From an uncultured Victivallis sp. (GTDB taxonomy: Bacteria > Verrucomicrobiota > Lentisphaeria > Victivallales > Victivallaceae): a DNA stretch of 40,492 bases. The position numbers were made by a program, and so were the translations under genes. Shown one piece after another: positions 23,047-30,558 of the stretch (the stretch's first letter is position 1; each line of letters opens with the position of its first letter). The stretch lies in assembly GCA_944389935.1 (NCBI GenBank), contig CALXOE010000035.1, positions 1 through 40,492 of the forward strand. The letters are read 5' to 3'. The notes under the pieces were generated by a model. That model saw only the letters and a program-made list of their open reading frames with translations, was not told the DNA's origin and ran no database searches.

Positions 23047-23640
23047 ATGCGCCGATTTTTGTTTGTTCTTGCCGCGCTCGCTGCCGTGTTTATCGCGGGA
23101 GGGTGCGCCGATCCCGAAGTGATGGCCGAGGTGCTTCAGCAGAAGCAGGATCAGAAGATCTATACCCGTTACAATCTGTGGTATCTGAACCCCGCCGAGA
23201 TCAGCTGCCTGAACATTCAGCAGGGGAGTTTTCTGCCGCTCGGCAGCGAGATCGAACCGGTCGGGACTTCCTACAGCATGATAACCGGAAAGAGCACGCT
23301 CACGTTCCGCGACATGACGGGGCGGGAATACACGATCATTTTCGACCCGGGTTACCGGCTCTGTTCGCTGCGCGACTTCATTTCCGCGACGTTCACGACC
23401 GAGCCGCCGGAGGAGATGCTCAAGGGGATTCCGCAGCCGACGCTGGAGCGGATCAAGGCCGGGCAGGTGGTCGCCGGGATGGGACGGCGCGACGTGCTGC
23501 TCGCCTACGGACCGCCCCCGGCCGTCCGGACGCCGGATTTGCGCAACGAAACCTGGATGTACTGGCTGACCCCCTCCGAGACGGCTCGCGTGATCTTCCG
23601 CGGCGATACGGTACGCAACGTTCTCAATATCAATGAGTGA
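23047..23640 (+). CDS. BamE/SmpA-like outer-membrane lipoprotein
   Basis: 197 residues. A basic start, hydrophobic core and lipobox-like AGGC with C20 mark a lipoprotein signal peptide. The C-terminal part (about 140-190) has the BamE/OmlA pattern: a helix, then GMGRRDVLLAYGPP and WMYWLTP. BamE stabilises the outer-membrane protein assembly machine. The N-terminal 120 residues are extra and unrecognised, so it could be a BamE-fold lipoprotein with another function. Its stop overlaps the murF start by eight bases, coupling it to peptidoglycan synthesis genes. Confidence 0.65.
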   Translation: MRRFLFVLAALAAVFIAGGCADPEVMAEVLQQKQDQKIYTRYNLWYLNPAEISCLNIQQGSFLPLGSEIEPVGTSYSMITGKSTLTFRDMTGREYTIIFDPGYRLCSLRDFISATFTTEPPEEMLKGIPQPTLERIKAGQVVAGMGRRDVLLAYGPPPAVRTPDLRNETWMYWLTPSETARVIFRGDTVRNVLNINE

Positions 23641-25012
23641 TATGATTTCCGGCGGATTTTCGGCGAGGGAGGCCGCCGCGGCGACGGGCGGTCACTGGAC
23701 GGCGGATCCCGGGGAGCTTTTTTTCCCGGGGGTGTTCACGGATACCCGGCAGGCGGGGGAGGGCAGGCTCTTCCTGGCGCTTGCGGGGGAGAAGTTCGAT
23801 GCGCACGACTTTCTCGATGCGGCAATCGCGGCCGGTAGCGGCGCCCTCTGCGTTGCGGAGCGGAAACGGGAGAAAATTCCCGCGAATTGTCCGATTCCGG
23901 TGCTGCTTACGGAAGATCCTCTGCGCGCCTATCAGGCGCTCGCGCGGATGCACCGCATGCGGTTTCCCGCGCTCCGGCTTGCGGCGGTGACCGGCAGTGT
24001 CGGAAAAACCAGCGTCAAGGAGATGCTGCGCGCGATTTTTTCTGCCGCCGCCGGTGAGGAGAATGTGCTCTGCACGGCCGGAAATACGAACAATCAGGTC
24101 GGTGTTCCGCAGAATCTGCTCCGGCTCAACTCCGGGCATCGTTACGCCGTGATCGAAATGGGGACCAATCACCACGGGGAGATCGAGCCGCTGAGTCGCT
24201 GTGCGCTGCCGCAGGTGGCGCTGGTCAATTCGATCGCGCCGTGCCACCTGGAGTTTCTCGGAGATCTTGCGGGGGTCGCGCGGGAAAAAAGCCGGATCTT
24301 CTGCGGACTGCCGTCGGACGGTACGGCCGTGATTCCGACGGAATGCCCCGCATCGGAGGTGCTCGAAGAGGCGGCGAAACCGTACCGTGTACTCCATTTC
24401 GGGGAGGACGCGGGGGATGTGCGGGCCAGGTATCTGGGCGGAAAACTTGAAGGCAGTTCGTTTGAGCTGCAGTTTCCCGAAGGGGAGACGTTCCGTGTCG
24501 AGTGGCGGCTTGCGGGCCGCCATCAGGCGCGGAACGCCGCGGCGGCGTCTGCCGCGGCGCTGGCGGCGGGAGTCGAACCCGCGGTGATCGCCGCGGGGTT
24601 GACGCGGACGGTACTGCCCGGCATGCGCAGTCGCGTGACCCGGATCGACGGCGTGACCTACCTGAACGCTGCCGACCATCCGAGTCCGGGCCGTATGTGC
24701 GCGGCGTTCGATCACCTTGCGGAGTTTGCGGATCCCGCGTCGCTTCTGCTGCTGCTCGGGGAGATGCGCGAACTCGGGGCGGAGTCGGAACGGGAACACC
24801 GCCGGGTGTTTGAACTGGCCCGGAAGATGTTTCCCGGCGCGCGCATTGCGACGGTCGGCGCCGGATTCCGGGGAGCGGGATGCGAACGCCATTTTGAAAC
24901 AGCATCGGAAGCGCGGAGTTTTATTGCCGAGGCGAAACCCGGCGACCTGGTATTCGTGAAAGGGTCGCGAGGTATCGCCGCGGAGGAGGCGCTGCCCGAA
25001 GCGGCGCGCTGA
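23633..25012 (+). CDS. murF: UDP-N-acetylmuramoyl-tripeptide--D-alanyl-D-alanine ligase
   Basis: 459 residues, adding D-Ala-D-Ala to the murein precursor in the cytoplasm. The Mur ligase motifs are DTRQAGEG near 37-44, the P-loop TGSVGKTS (about 119-126), NTNNQVGVPQ and EMGTNHHGEIEPL, GRHQARNAAAA, GEMRELGAES and FVKGSRG. One normally conserved segment is altered: where MurF usually reads DDSYNANxxSM, this protein has LNAADHPSPGRM near residue 345. The start is ATG 23633 or the in-frame ATG at 23642. Followed 22 bases later by murE. Confidence 0.92.
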   Translation: MSDMISGGFSAREAAAATGGHWTADPGELFFPGVFTDTRQAGEGRLFLALAGEKFDAHDFLDAAIAAGSGALCVAERKREKIPANCPIPVLLTEDPLRAYQALARMHRMRFPALRLAAVTGSVGKTSVKEMLRAIFSAAAGEENVLCTAGNTNNQVGVPQNLLRLNSGHRYAVIEMGTNHHGEIEPLSRCALPQVALVNSIAPCHLEFLGDLAGVAREKSRIFCGLPSDGTAVIPTECPASEVLEEAAKPYRVLHFGEDAGDVRARYLGGKLEGSSFELQFPEGETFRVEWRLAGRHQARNAAAASAAALAAGVEPAVIAAGLTRTVLPGMRSRVTRIDGVTYLNAADHPSPGRMCAAFDHLAEFADPASLLLLLGEMRELGAESEREHRRVFELARKMFPGARIATVGAGFRGAGCERHFETASEARSFIAEAKPGDLVFVKGSRGIAAEEALPEAAR

Positions 25013-25034
25013 TTCGGAAAGAGAGGGGAGTTGT

Positions 25035-26522
25035 ATGATTCTGTCATTTGAAAAAGTGCTCGGCGAACTTTTGATTGCGCGGCGCGGCTTTCACGGGGAT
25101 CAGGCGCGCGGCCGGGTGGTGAACGATTCCCGCCGGGTGCTGCCGGGGGATGTGTTCGTTGCGATTCCGGGGACGGTCAGCGACGGACACAACTACATTG
25201 ACGCTGCGATCCGGTCGCGGGCGCAGGTGGTGATTCATCAGCATCCGCTCACGCACTACGATCCGGCGACGACCTATCTGATGGTGACGAACACGCGACT
25301 GGCCTATGCGCGCTGCTGCCGGGAATTCGCCGACTGCCCGGATGAGAATCTGCCGCTCTTCGGTGTGACCGGAACGAACGGCAAGACGACGACGGTCTAT
25401 CTCATTGAACACCTGCTGCGGGAGGGAGGACGCTCCTGCGGGCTGGTTTCGACGGTCGAGACCCGCGACGGCAAAGTCGTCCGTCCGGCCGACTGCACGA
25501 CGCCGGAGGCCGGGACGCTTTTTCCGCTGCTCGCGGAGATGCGTCGAAACCGGATGGCGGCCGCGGCGATGGAACTCTCGAGTCATGCGCTCGATCAGGG
25601 GCGGGTGGCCGGAGCGCGTTTCCGGGTGGCGATCTTCACGAATCTGACCGGGGATCATCTCGACTATCACCGCGATATGGAGCACTATTTTCAGGCGAAG
25701 CGGCGGCTTTTTACGGAACAGCTTTCCGCGAAGGGGGCGGCGGTCATCAATGTCGACGATCCCTACGGGGCCCGACTTGCCGATGAGATTTCCGGCGACA
25801 GGAAACTCATCACGTTCGGCGGGGTCGATTCTGATGCGAAGTGGCACATCCGGGATGTCGAGCTCTCTGCAGACGGGGTCAAATTCCGGCTTGAGGGGCG
25901 CCGTGCGGCGTTCGATGTGGCGTCGAACCTGATCGGGGAACACAATGTTTACAATCTGACCGGCGCGATTCTCGCCGTGCGCGAATTCGGGTTGAAACCG
26001 GAGGAGATCGACCGGGCTCTGGCCGTGCCGATTCTGGTCCCGGGGAGGCTTGAGCGGATCGACAGCGGCATGGGATTCCCCGTTTACGTCGACTACGCGC
26101 ACTCCGACGATGCGTTGAGGCATGTTCTGGAGATTCTGCGGCGGATCACGGCAAAACGGGTGATCGTGGTGTTCGGCGCGGGAGGCGACCGTGACCGGTC
26201 GAAACGGCCGCGCATGGGGCGCGCCGCGGCGGAGATTGCAGACCGGATCGTTCTGACCAGCGACAATCCGCGCAGTGAGGACCCGGAGTCGATCATCCGT
26301 GAAATCGCCTCCGGCATTCCGGACAGCGTCGCTTACGAGACGGAGCCGGACCGCGGCCGGGCGATCCGCCGGGCGATTGCGCTGGCCGAGCCGGGCGATG
26401 TTGTGCTCGTGGCCGGGAAAGGGCATGAGAGCTATCAGGAGATCCGGGGCGTCCGGCATCCGTTCGACGACCGCAAGGCGGTGAAAACGATTCTGGCGGA
26501 TCTCCGGGCAGCCTCGAAGTGA
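25035..26522 (+). CDS. murE: UDP-N-acetylmuramoyl-L-alanyl-D-glutamate--2,6-diaminopimelate ligase
   Basis: 495 residues. UDP-MurNAc binding motif NDSRRVLPGDVF (30-41), P-loop FGVTGTNGKTTT (109-120), TTPEAGTLF, ELSSHALDQGRV, the carbamylated-lysine segment YFQAKRRLF, and the substrate-specificity motif DNPR at 410-413. DNPR marks meso-diaminopimelate enzymes (lysine enzymes differ), so the peptidoglycan is of Gram-negative DAP type. GAGGGGAG lies just before the ATG. The order murF-murE is the reverse of the usual murE-murF. Confidence 0.95.
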   Translation: MILSFEKVLGELLIARRGFHGDQARGRVVNDSRRVLPGDVFVAIPGTVSDGHNYIDAAIRSRAQVVIHQHPLTHYDPATTYLMVTNTRLAYARCCREFADCPDENLPLFGVTGTNGKTTTVYLIEHLLREGGRSCGLVSTVETRDGKVVRPADCTTPEAGTLFPLLAEMRRNRMAAAAMELSSHALDQGRVAGARFRVAIFTNLTGDHLDYHRDMEHYFQAKRRLFTEQLSAKGAAVINVDDPYGARLADEISGDRKLITFGGVDSDAKWHIRDVELSADGVKFRLEGRRAAFDVASNLIGEHNVYNLTGAILAVREFGLKPEEIDRALAVPILVPGRLERIDSGMGFPVYVDYAHSDDALRHVLEILRRITAKRVIVVFGAGGDRDRSKRPRMGRAAAEIADRIVLTSDNPRSEDPESIIREIASGIPDSVAYETEPDRGRAIRRAIALAEPGDVVLVAGKGHESYQEIRGVRHPFDDRKAVKTILADLRAASK

Positions 26523-26625
26523 GGACTCCCCCTCCGGAAAAACGCGAAATTTTCCGCAGGAGCGTTGTATATTGCTTGATTTCCGCAGTCCGGAATTTAT
26601 CTTGAATGAAAAGGAGATCTTCATC

Positions 26626-28503
26626 ATGATTCGTCCGCCGGTTTACAGTGACATGCTCCAGAACTACTATGAAGAAAAATTCCGGCGGCTGCGCGCGGAA
26701 CGGCAGGCGCGGCTGGCGGCTGTCACGACTCCGGAGGAGGCGCGAGATTATGTCGGATGGGCCCGCCGTACCGTGCGTGAGGCTTTTCAGCTGCCGGAGG
26801 AACGCACTCCCCTCCATGCGCGCGTGACCGCCATGGAGGAGGAAGATGGTGTTTTGACCGAAGCGATTCTCTTTGAGCCGCGCCCCTGTTATCTCGCTTC
26901 GGCGCTGCTGTATCGTCCGGCGGGGGAGGTGGCAAACGGGTCGCTCCCGGTGGTGCTGGGACTTTGCGGCCATTCGCAGAACGGGAAGAGCAGCGAAACG
27001 TACCGGACATTCGCACGGACGCTCGCGAAAATCGGTTTTCTCGTGCTGCTGGTCGATCCGGCGGGGCAGGGGGAACGGCTGCAGTTCGTTCGCACGGCGG
27101 GCGACCGTTTTTCCGACTGCTCTACGCATGAGCACAACCAGCTCGGGAAGATGCTCGGGCTTTTCGGCGACAACTTCGCGTACTGGCGCGCCTGGGACGC
27201 GATGCGCGCGCTCGACTATCTGCTCGCCCGGCCGGAGGCGGATGCGTCCAGGGTCGGCGTGACCGGAACCTCCGGCGGCGGCACGATGTCGACCTATCTC
27301 TGGGCGCTCGACGACCGGATTACGATGGCGGCGCCGGGCTGCTACATCACAAGTTTCTTCCACAACTTCGACAACGAGCTGCCGGTCGACGCCGAGCAGG
27401 CGATTCCGGGGCTGGCGGCCGCCGGATTTGAGATGGCGGACTTCCTCATTGCGCGTGCGCCGGAGCCGTGCCTGATTCTCGGACGCGGCAATGATTTCTT
27501 CGATCCGCGCGGCGGCCGGGAGGCGTTCGCACAGTGCCGGAACATCTATGATCTGCTCGGCGCCGGGGACAGCATCCGGTTTTTCGTCGAGGCGGGCGAA
27601 CACGGTTACGGCCCCGGCAACCGGCGGGCGATGTACCGTTTCTTCGCCGCTTTGACGGGGTTGTGCGGGGAGGTCGAGGAACTTTCACCGGGAACGGATC
27701 TTCCTGCCTCGCCCGACGGACAGGTGAACTGGATTCCCGGCAGCCGGACGCTGCCGGAGTTTCTCGCCGGCAGGTGCGGCGAACCGGTGCCAGAGCCGAT
27801 GGGCGTTCGCGACTTTCTCCGGAACGCGGGGATCGCTGCTCCGGAGTCGGCGCCGGATTACAAGGTGCTGCGAAACGGGCGGGCCGATTCCAAAATCATT
27901 TCGATTTTCGGGTTGCGCAGCGAACCGGGAATCCTCGCGTTTCTGCACTGGTATGACGGGCGCGAGTGGAACATTCTGCCGGAAGAGGAAAAGGCGACCT
28001 TGATCGTCGCCGCCCGGGACGGCGAGGAAGAACTGCTGGCTGCGCCCCGACCGGGAGACGGTTCGCGACTTTTCTCTCTCGACGTGCGCGGTTTCGGCAA
28101 GAGTTTTCCGCTCACGAGCGACCGGGACAGTGACTTCTTCTCGCCGTACGGGACGGAGTACTTCTATGATGCGACGGGGTTGATGATCGATTCACCGCTG
28201 TTTTTCGGCCGGGTTCGCGATGTGCTTGCGGCGCTCGCGTTCCTGCGGGCCGGCGGTTACCGCGAGATCCGTGTGGTCGGCCGCGGGGTTTCGCTGCTGG
28301 TGACGGCGTTCGCCTGCTGTGCGGCGCCGGAATTGTGGGATTCGCTGGTGCTGGAGGGGGCGCCTGCGTCCATGCGCGAACTGGTCCGGAAAGCGGTCTA
28401 TCCGGAGCCGCAGTCCTATGCGCCGCGCGGAATGCTCCGTCATTTCGATCTGGCGGAACTCTACGCGGAGCTGGCGGTCGGCCATTCTCTGAAGCTCTCC
28501 TGA
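26626..28503 (+). CDS. tandem alpha/beta-hydrolase, acetyl-xylan-esterase-like
   Basis: 625 residues without a signal peptide. The first half is a complete hydrolase: LGLCGHSQNGKSS, VDPAGQGER, nucleophile elbow GTSGGG with S217, an acid in GRGNDFFD (D290 or D293) and EAGEHGYG with H326. It resembles the large acetyl-xylan-esterase/dienelactone-hydrolase-like proteins common in PVC bacteria. The second half (about 420-610) repeats the fold (SLDVRGFGKSF; LAALAFLRAGGYREIRVVG; LVLEGAPASM), but the elbow reads VGRGVSLL, so it is probably inactive. ATG 26626 has AGGAG 9 bases upstream. A TATATT at 26568-26573 could be its -10, without a clear -35. Confidence 0.72.
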   Translation: MIRPPVYSDMLQNYYEEKFRRLRAERQARLAAVTTPEEARDYVGWARRTVREAFQLPEERTPLHARVTAMEEEDGVLTEAILFEPRPCYLASALLYRPAGEVANGSLPVVLGLCGHSQNGKSSETYRTFARTLAKIGFLVLLVDPAGQGERLQFVRTAGDRFSDCSTHEHNQLGKMLGLFGDNFAYWRAWDAMRALDYLLARPEADASRVGVTGTSGGGTMSTYLWALDDRITMAAPGCYITSFFHNFDNELPVDAEQAIPGLAAAGFEMADFLIARAPEPCLILGRGNDFFDPRGGREAFAQCRNIYDLLGAGDSIRFFVEAGEHGYGPGNRRAMYRFFAALTGLCGEVEELSPGTDLPASPDGQVNWIPGSRTLPEFLAGRCGEPVPEPMGVRDFLRNAGIAAPESAPDYKVLRNGRADSKIISIFGLRSEPGILAFLHWYDGREWNILPEEEKATLIVAARDGEEELLAAPRPGDGSRLFSLDVRGFGKSFPLTSDRDSDFFSPYGTEYFYDATGLMIDSPLFFGRVRDVLAALAFLRAGGYREIRVVGRGVSLLVTAFACCAAPELWDSLVLEGAPASMRELVRKAVYPEPQSYAPRGMLRHFDLAELYAELAVGHSLKLS

Positions 28504-28564
28504 GCGTCGGAGCCGGTGGCGCTGCCCCCGCGAGGTCGGATTCCGCATCCGGGAGTCCTGGTTT

Positions 28565-29482
28565 TCAGCGGCGCCGCCGCAGGGAATCGATCAACGCCCC
28601 GAGCCAGCTTGCGCAGGCGATGACTCCGGCGGCGGTGAATTCCCGATAGATCGCCAGTTGCACTGCAGCCAGCCAGATTCCGAGGAGCGCGAGCGAAACG
28701 ACAAGTTCGGCCGGGTCGATGAATCTGATGATTTTTCCGGCGAAAAACCAGAAATTCGCGAGCGGAATCAGACAGTACCAGGCCCTGCCTCCCGCGTCGG
28801 GCGGATTGCGCAGCCCGAGCCAGACGCCGCAGCCGTAGATGGCCAGAAACAGCACTCCGCCCGCCGCCGCCAGCGGCAGTGAGGCGAGCGCCGCCGCAAA
28901 CCCGAGCGCCGTGAGCGCGATGAGTTCGGCCAGGATCAGCAGCAAATAGAGCTGTCCCGCCCCGAATGCGCTCCACCCCGCTCCGAACACGTAAACGAGG
29001 TGCAGCCCGGGCAGAATGTTCCACATCGAGGAATTCCACGGCGGCAGCAGCGGTTCGGCGGTTTTTTCCGGAGGCGGTTTCGCCGGCGAGCGGGGAGAGC
29101 GGTTTCGGGGGACTGCGGTTTTTTCCGCAGGAGGCTCCTCTTCGCGCTCTTTGCGCGGCGGAGCCGCGGCCGCTTCCGGGGTTGGAGCTGCGGAGTCTGC
29201 GGCGATTTTATCGAGTTCAAGGAGAATCTCCTCCGTGGCCTCCTCGAAGAGTTCAAGTTCATCCGGTCGGAGTGTCGTGCCGCTTTCGTGCGCGACGCGG
29301 TTGCGGATCGTGCCGACGAAATGGATGAGCTGCACGGCCTCTTCCGGCAGTGCCGAACCGAGGGAGTCGGCTTTTTCACGCAGTCCGGATCCGGAAGCGC
29401 CGCATTCGACGAGTCGGCTTTCGATTTTCCGGGCGGCGTCGATCACCCGCCCGGTTGTCAGGAGTTGTTCTTCGTGGTTCAT
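28565..29482 (-). CDS. membrane protein with HEPN/DUF4145-like N-terminal domain
   Basis: 305 residues from ATG 29482. Residues 1-95 are helical with LIHFVGTIRNRVAHES, whose R60-x4-H65 matches the RX4-6H signature of HEPN-superfamily domains such as DUF4145. A linker at 96-160 is rich in Pro, Glu, Lys and Ala. The rest contains four or five hydrophobic helices (about 170-300) ending in an arginine cluster. The Shine-Dalgarno is weak. It is a single gene between two opposite-strand genes, convergent with the hydrolase and divergent from ftsQ. I do not recognise a described protein with this architecture; function unknown. Confidence 0.65.
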   Translation of the reverse strand: MNHEEQLLTTGRVIDAARKIESRLVECGASGSGLREKADSLGSALPEEAVQLIHFVGTIRNRVAHESGTTLRPDELELFEEATEEILLELDKIAADSAAPTPEAAAAPPRKEREEEPPAEKTAVPRNRSPRSPAKPPPEKTAEPLLPPWNSSMWNILPGLHLVYVFGAGWSAFGAGQLYLLLILAELIALTALGFAAALASLPLAAAGGVLFLAIYGCGVWLGLRNPPDAGGRAWYCLIPLANFWFFAGKIIRFIDPAELVVSLALLGIWLAAVQLAIYREFTAAGVIACASWLGALIDSLRRRR

Positions 29483-29569
29483 GAGCGTCTGTATCCGATG
29501 ATTCCGGGCGATAACATACTCCGCATGCGCTCTCTTGTCAAGAAGTTGACGAAAAAAGCCGGTAAAGTG

Positions 29570-29598
29570 TTGCGATTTCACTGGAACAGCGTTATATT
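29570..29598 (+). promoter_or_regulatory. promoter of ftsQ
   Basis: TTGCGA (29570-29575), exactly 17 bases, TATATT (29593-29598), 42 bases before ATG 29641. One of the cleaner examples of the recurrent promoter pattern in this window. Confidence 0.65.
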
Positions 29599-29640
29599 AC
29601 CGCTCGTGAACAATGGATTTTGCAGATCTGTATTGACCGG

Positions 29641-30474
29641 ATGACCGTCATGGCGAAAAAGCCCCCGGAAAAACATAAGTTGCCCGCGAAGAATGCGGCG
29701 AATGTGCGCAGCGACAGCGACAAGCTGTTGCGGGCGCTGATTGTGCTGTTCATCCTGATGGGTACGGCGGCCGCGCTGGTTGCGGGGCTTGTGGTCCTGC
29801 GGCGCGTTCTCTTTACGTCGAATCCCCGCTTTCTGCTGCGCGAGGTTTCGGTGCAGTCGGAGGGATACTGGCGCGACCGCTCACCGGCGCTCGCGTCACG
29901 GCTCGGGATTCATCTGGGAGACAATCTCTTTTCGATCGATCCGGGCGAACTGCGCCGACGTCTGGCGGCGATTCCGAACGTGGAGCATTGCGAGGTGACG
30001 AGGATCCTGCCCGATACGCTGCACCTGCGGATTGTGGAGCGGATTCCCCGGGCGATTCTCTCGAATCCCGGCGGCCGGTTCGTCGTGGATGAGGAGGGCA
30101 TCGTGATTCCGCGGCGGGAGTCGATGGCGGACAAACTGCCGCAGCTCCCGGTCATCTTCGGTTTCCGCAGCCAGATCATCGAGCCGGGGCAGAAACTCGA
30201 TGAACTGGCCCCCGCGCTCGAGGTGATTATGCAGGCCGCATTGAATTTCCCCGACATCAGAATCATGGTGGTGGATATGCGGAATCCCGGCAAGACGGTT
30301 ATTTCCATGCGTTTCCGCGATCAGAAAGTGTGCCGGGTCCTCATCCCGGCGAAAGACCGGGATGTGAATATGCTGCTGACCGCGCTTCAAAGCGCGATTC
30401 TCAAGGCCGAGCGCAGCGGCAACACACGCGGCATCTTCGATCTGTCGTTCGACCGCAACGTCATCATCCGCTGA
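29641..30474 (+). CDS. ftsQ: cell division protein FtsQ/DivIB
   Basis: 277 residues of the bitopic divisome family. A short basic cytoplasmic tail, a membrane helix at about 30-53, then a POTRA domain (about 65-135: LREVSVQSEGYW, IHLGDNLFSID, LRRRLAAIPNVEHCEVTRILPDTLHLRIVER). A beta domain follows with GRFVVDEEGIV and LPQLPVIFG. FtsQ links FtsL/FtsB to the rest of the divisome in the periplasm. The start is 29641, or ATG 29650; neither has a strong ribosome site. It stands alone, away from other division genes, although murF/murE lie 4 kb upstream. Confidence 0.88.
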   Translation: MTVMAKKPPEKHKLPAKNAANVRSDSDKLLRALIVLFILMGTAAALVAGLVVLRRVLFTSNPRFLLREVSVQSEGYWRDRSPALASRLGIHLGDNLFSIDPGELRRRLAAIPNVEHCEVTRILPDTLHLRIVERIPRAILSNPGGRFVVDEEGIVIPRRESMADKLPQLPVIFGFRSQIIEPGQKLDELAPALEVIMQAALNFPDIRIMVVDMRNPGKTVISMRFRDQKVCRVLIPAKDRDVNMLLTALQSAILKAERSGNTRGIFDLSFDRNVIIR

Positions 30475-30491
30475 AGTCGGCGGCAATAGAA

Positions 30492-30538
30492 AAACGGGAA
30501 AGAGCTCCGCGGATGGCGCAGACCGTTCTTTCCCGTTT
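30492..30538 (-). terminator. terminator between convergent ftsQ and the Prc-type protease gene
   Basis: Perfect 12-bp arms AAACGGGAAAGA (30492-30503) and TCTTTCCCGTTT (30527-30538). On the minus strand the stem runs into GTTTTTCTATT, a proper tail for the protease transcript. On plus it ends in TTTCC, so it may act weakly in both directions. Confidence 0.7.
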
Positions 30539-30558
30539 CCGGCGTGGGCGCCGGCGCT

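Noticed and set aside
25044..26627. Minus-strand open frame of over 500 codons opposite murE
   Set aside because: murE motifs are complete on the plus strand; the antisense product is Arg/His-rich filler.
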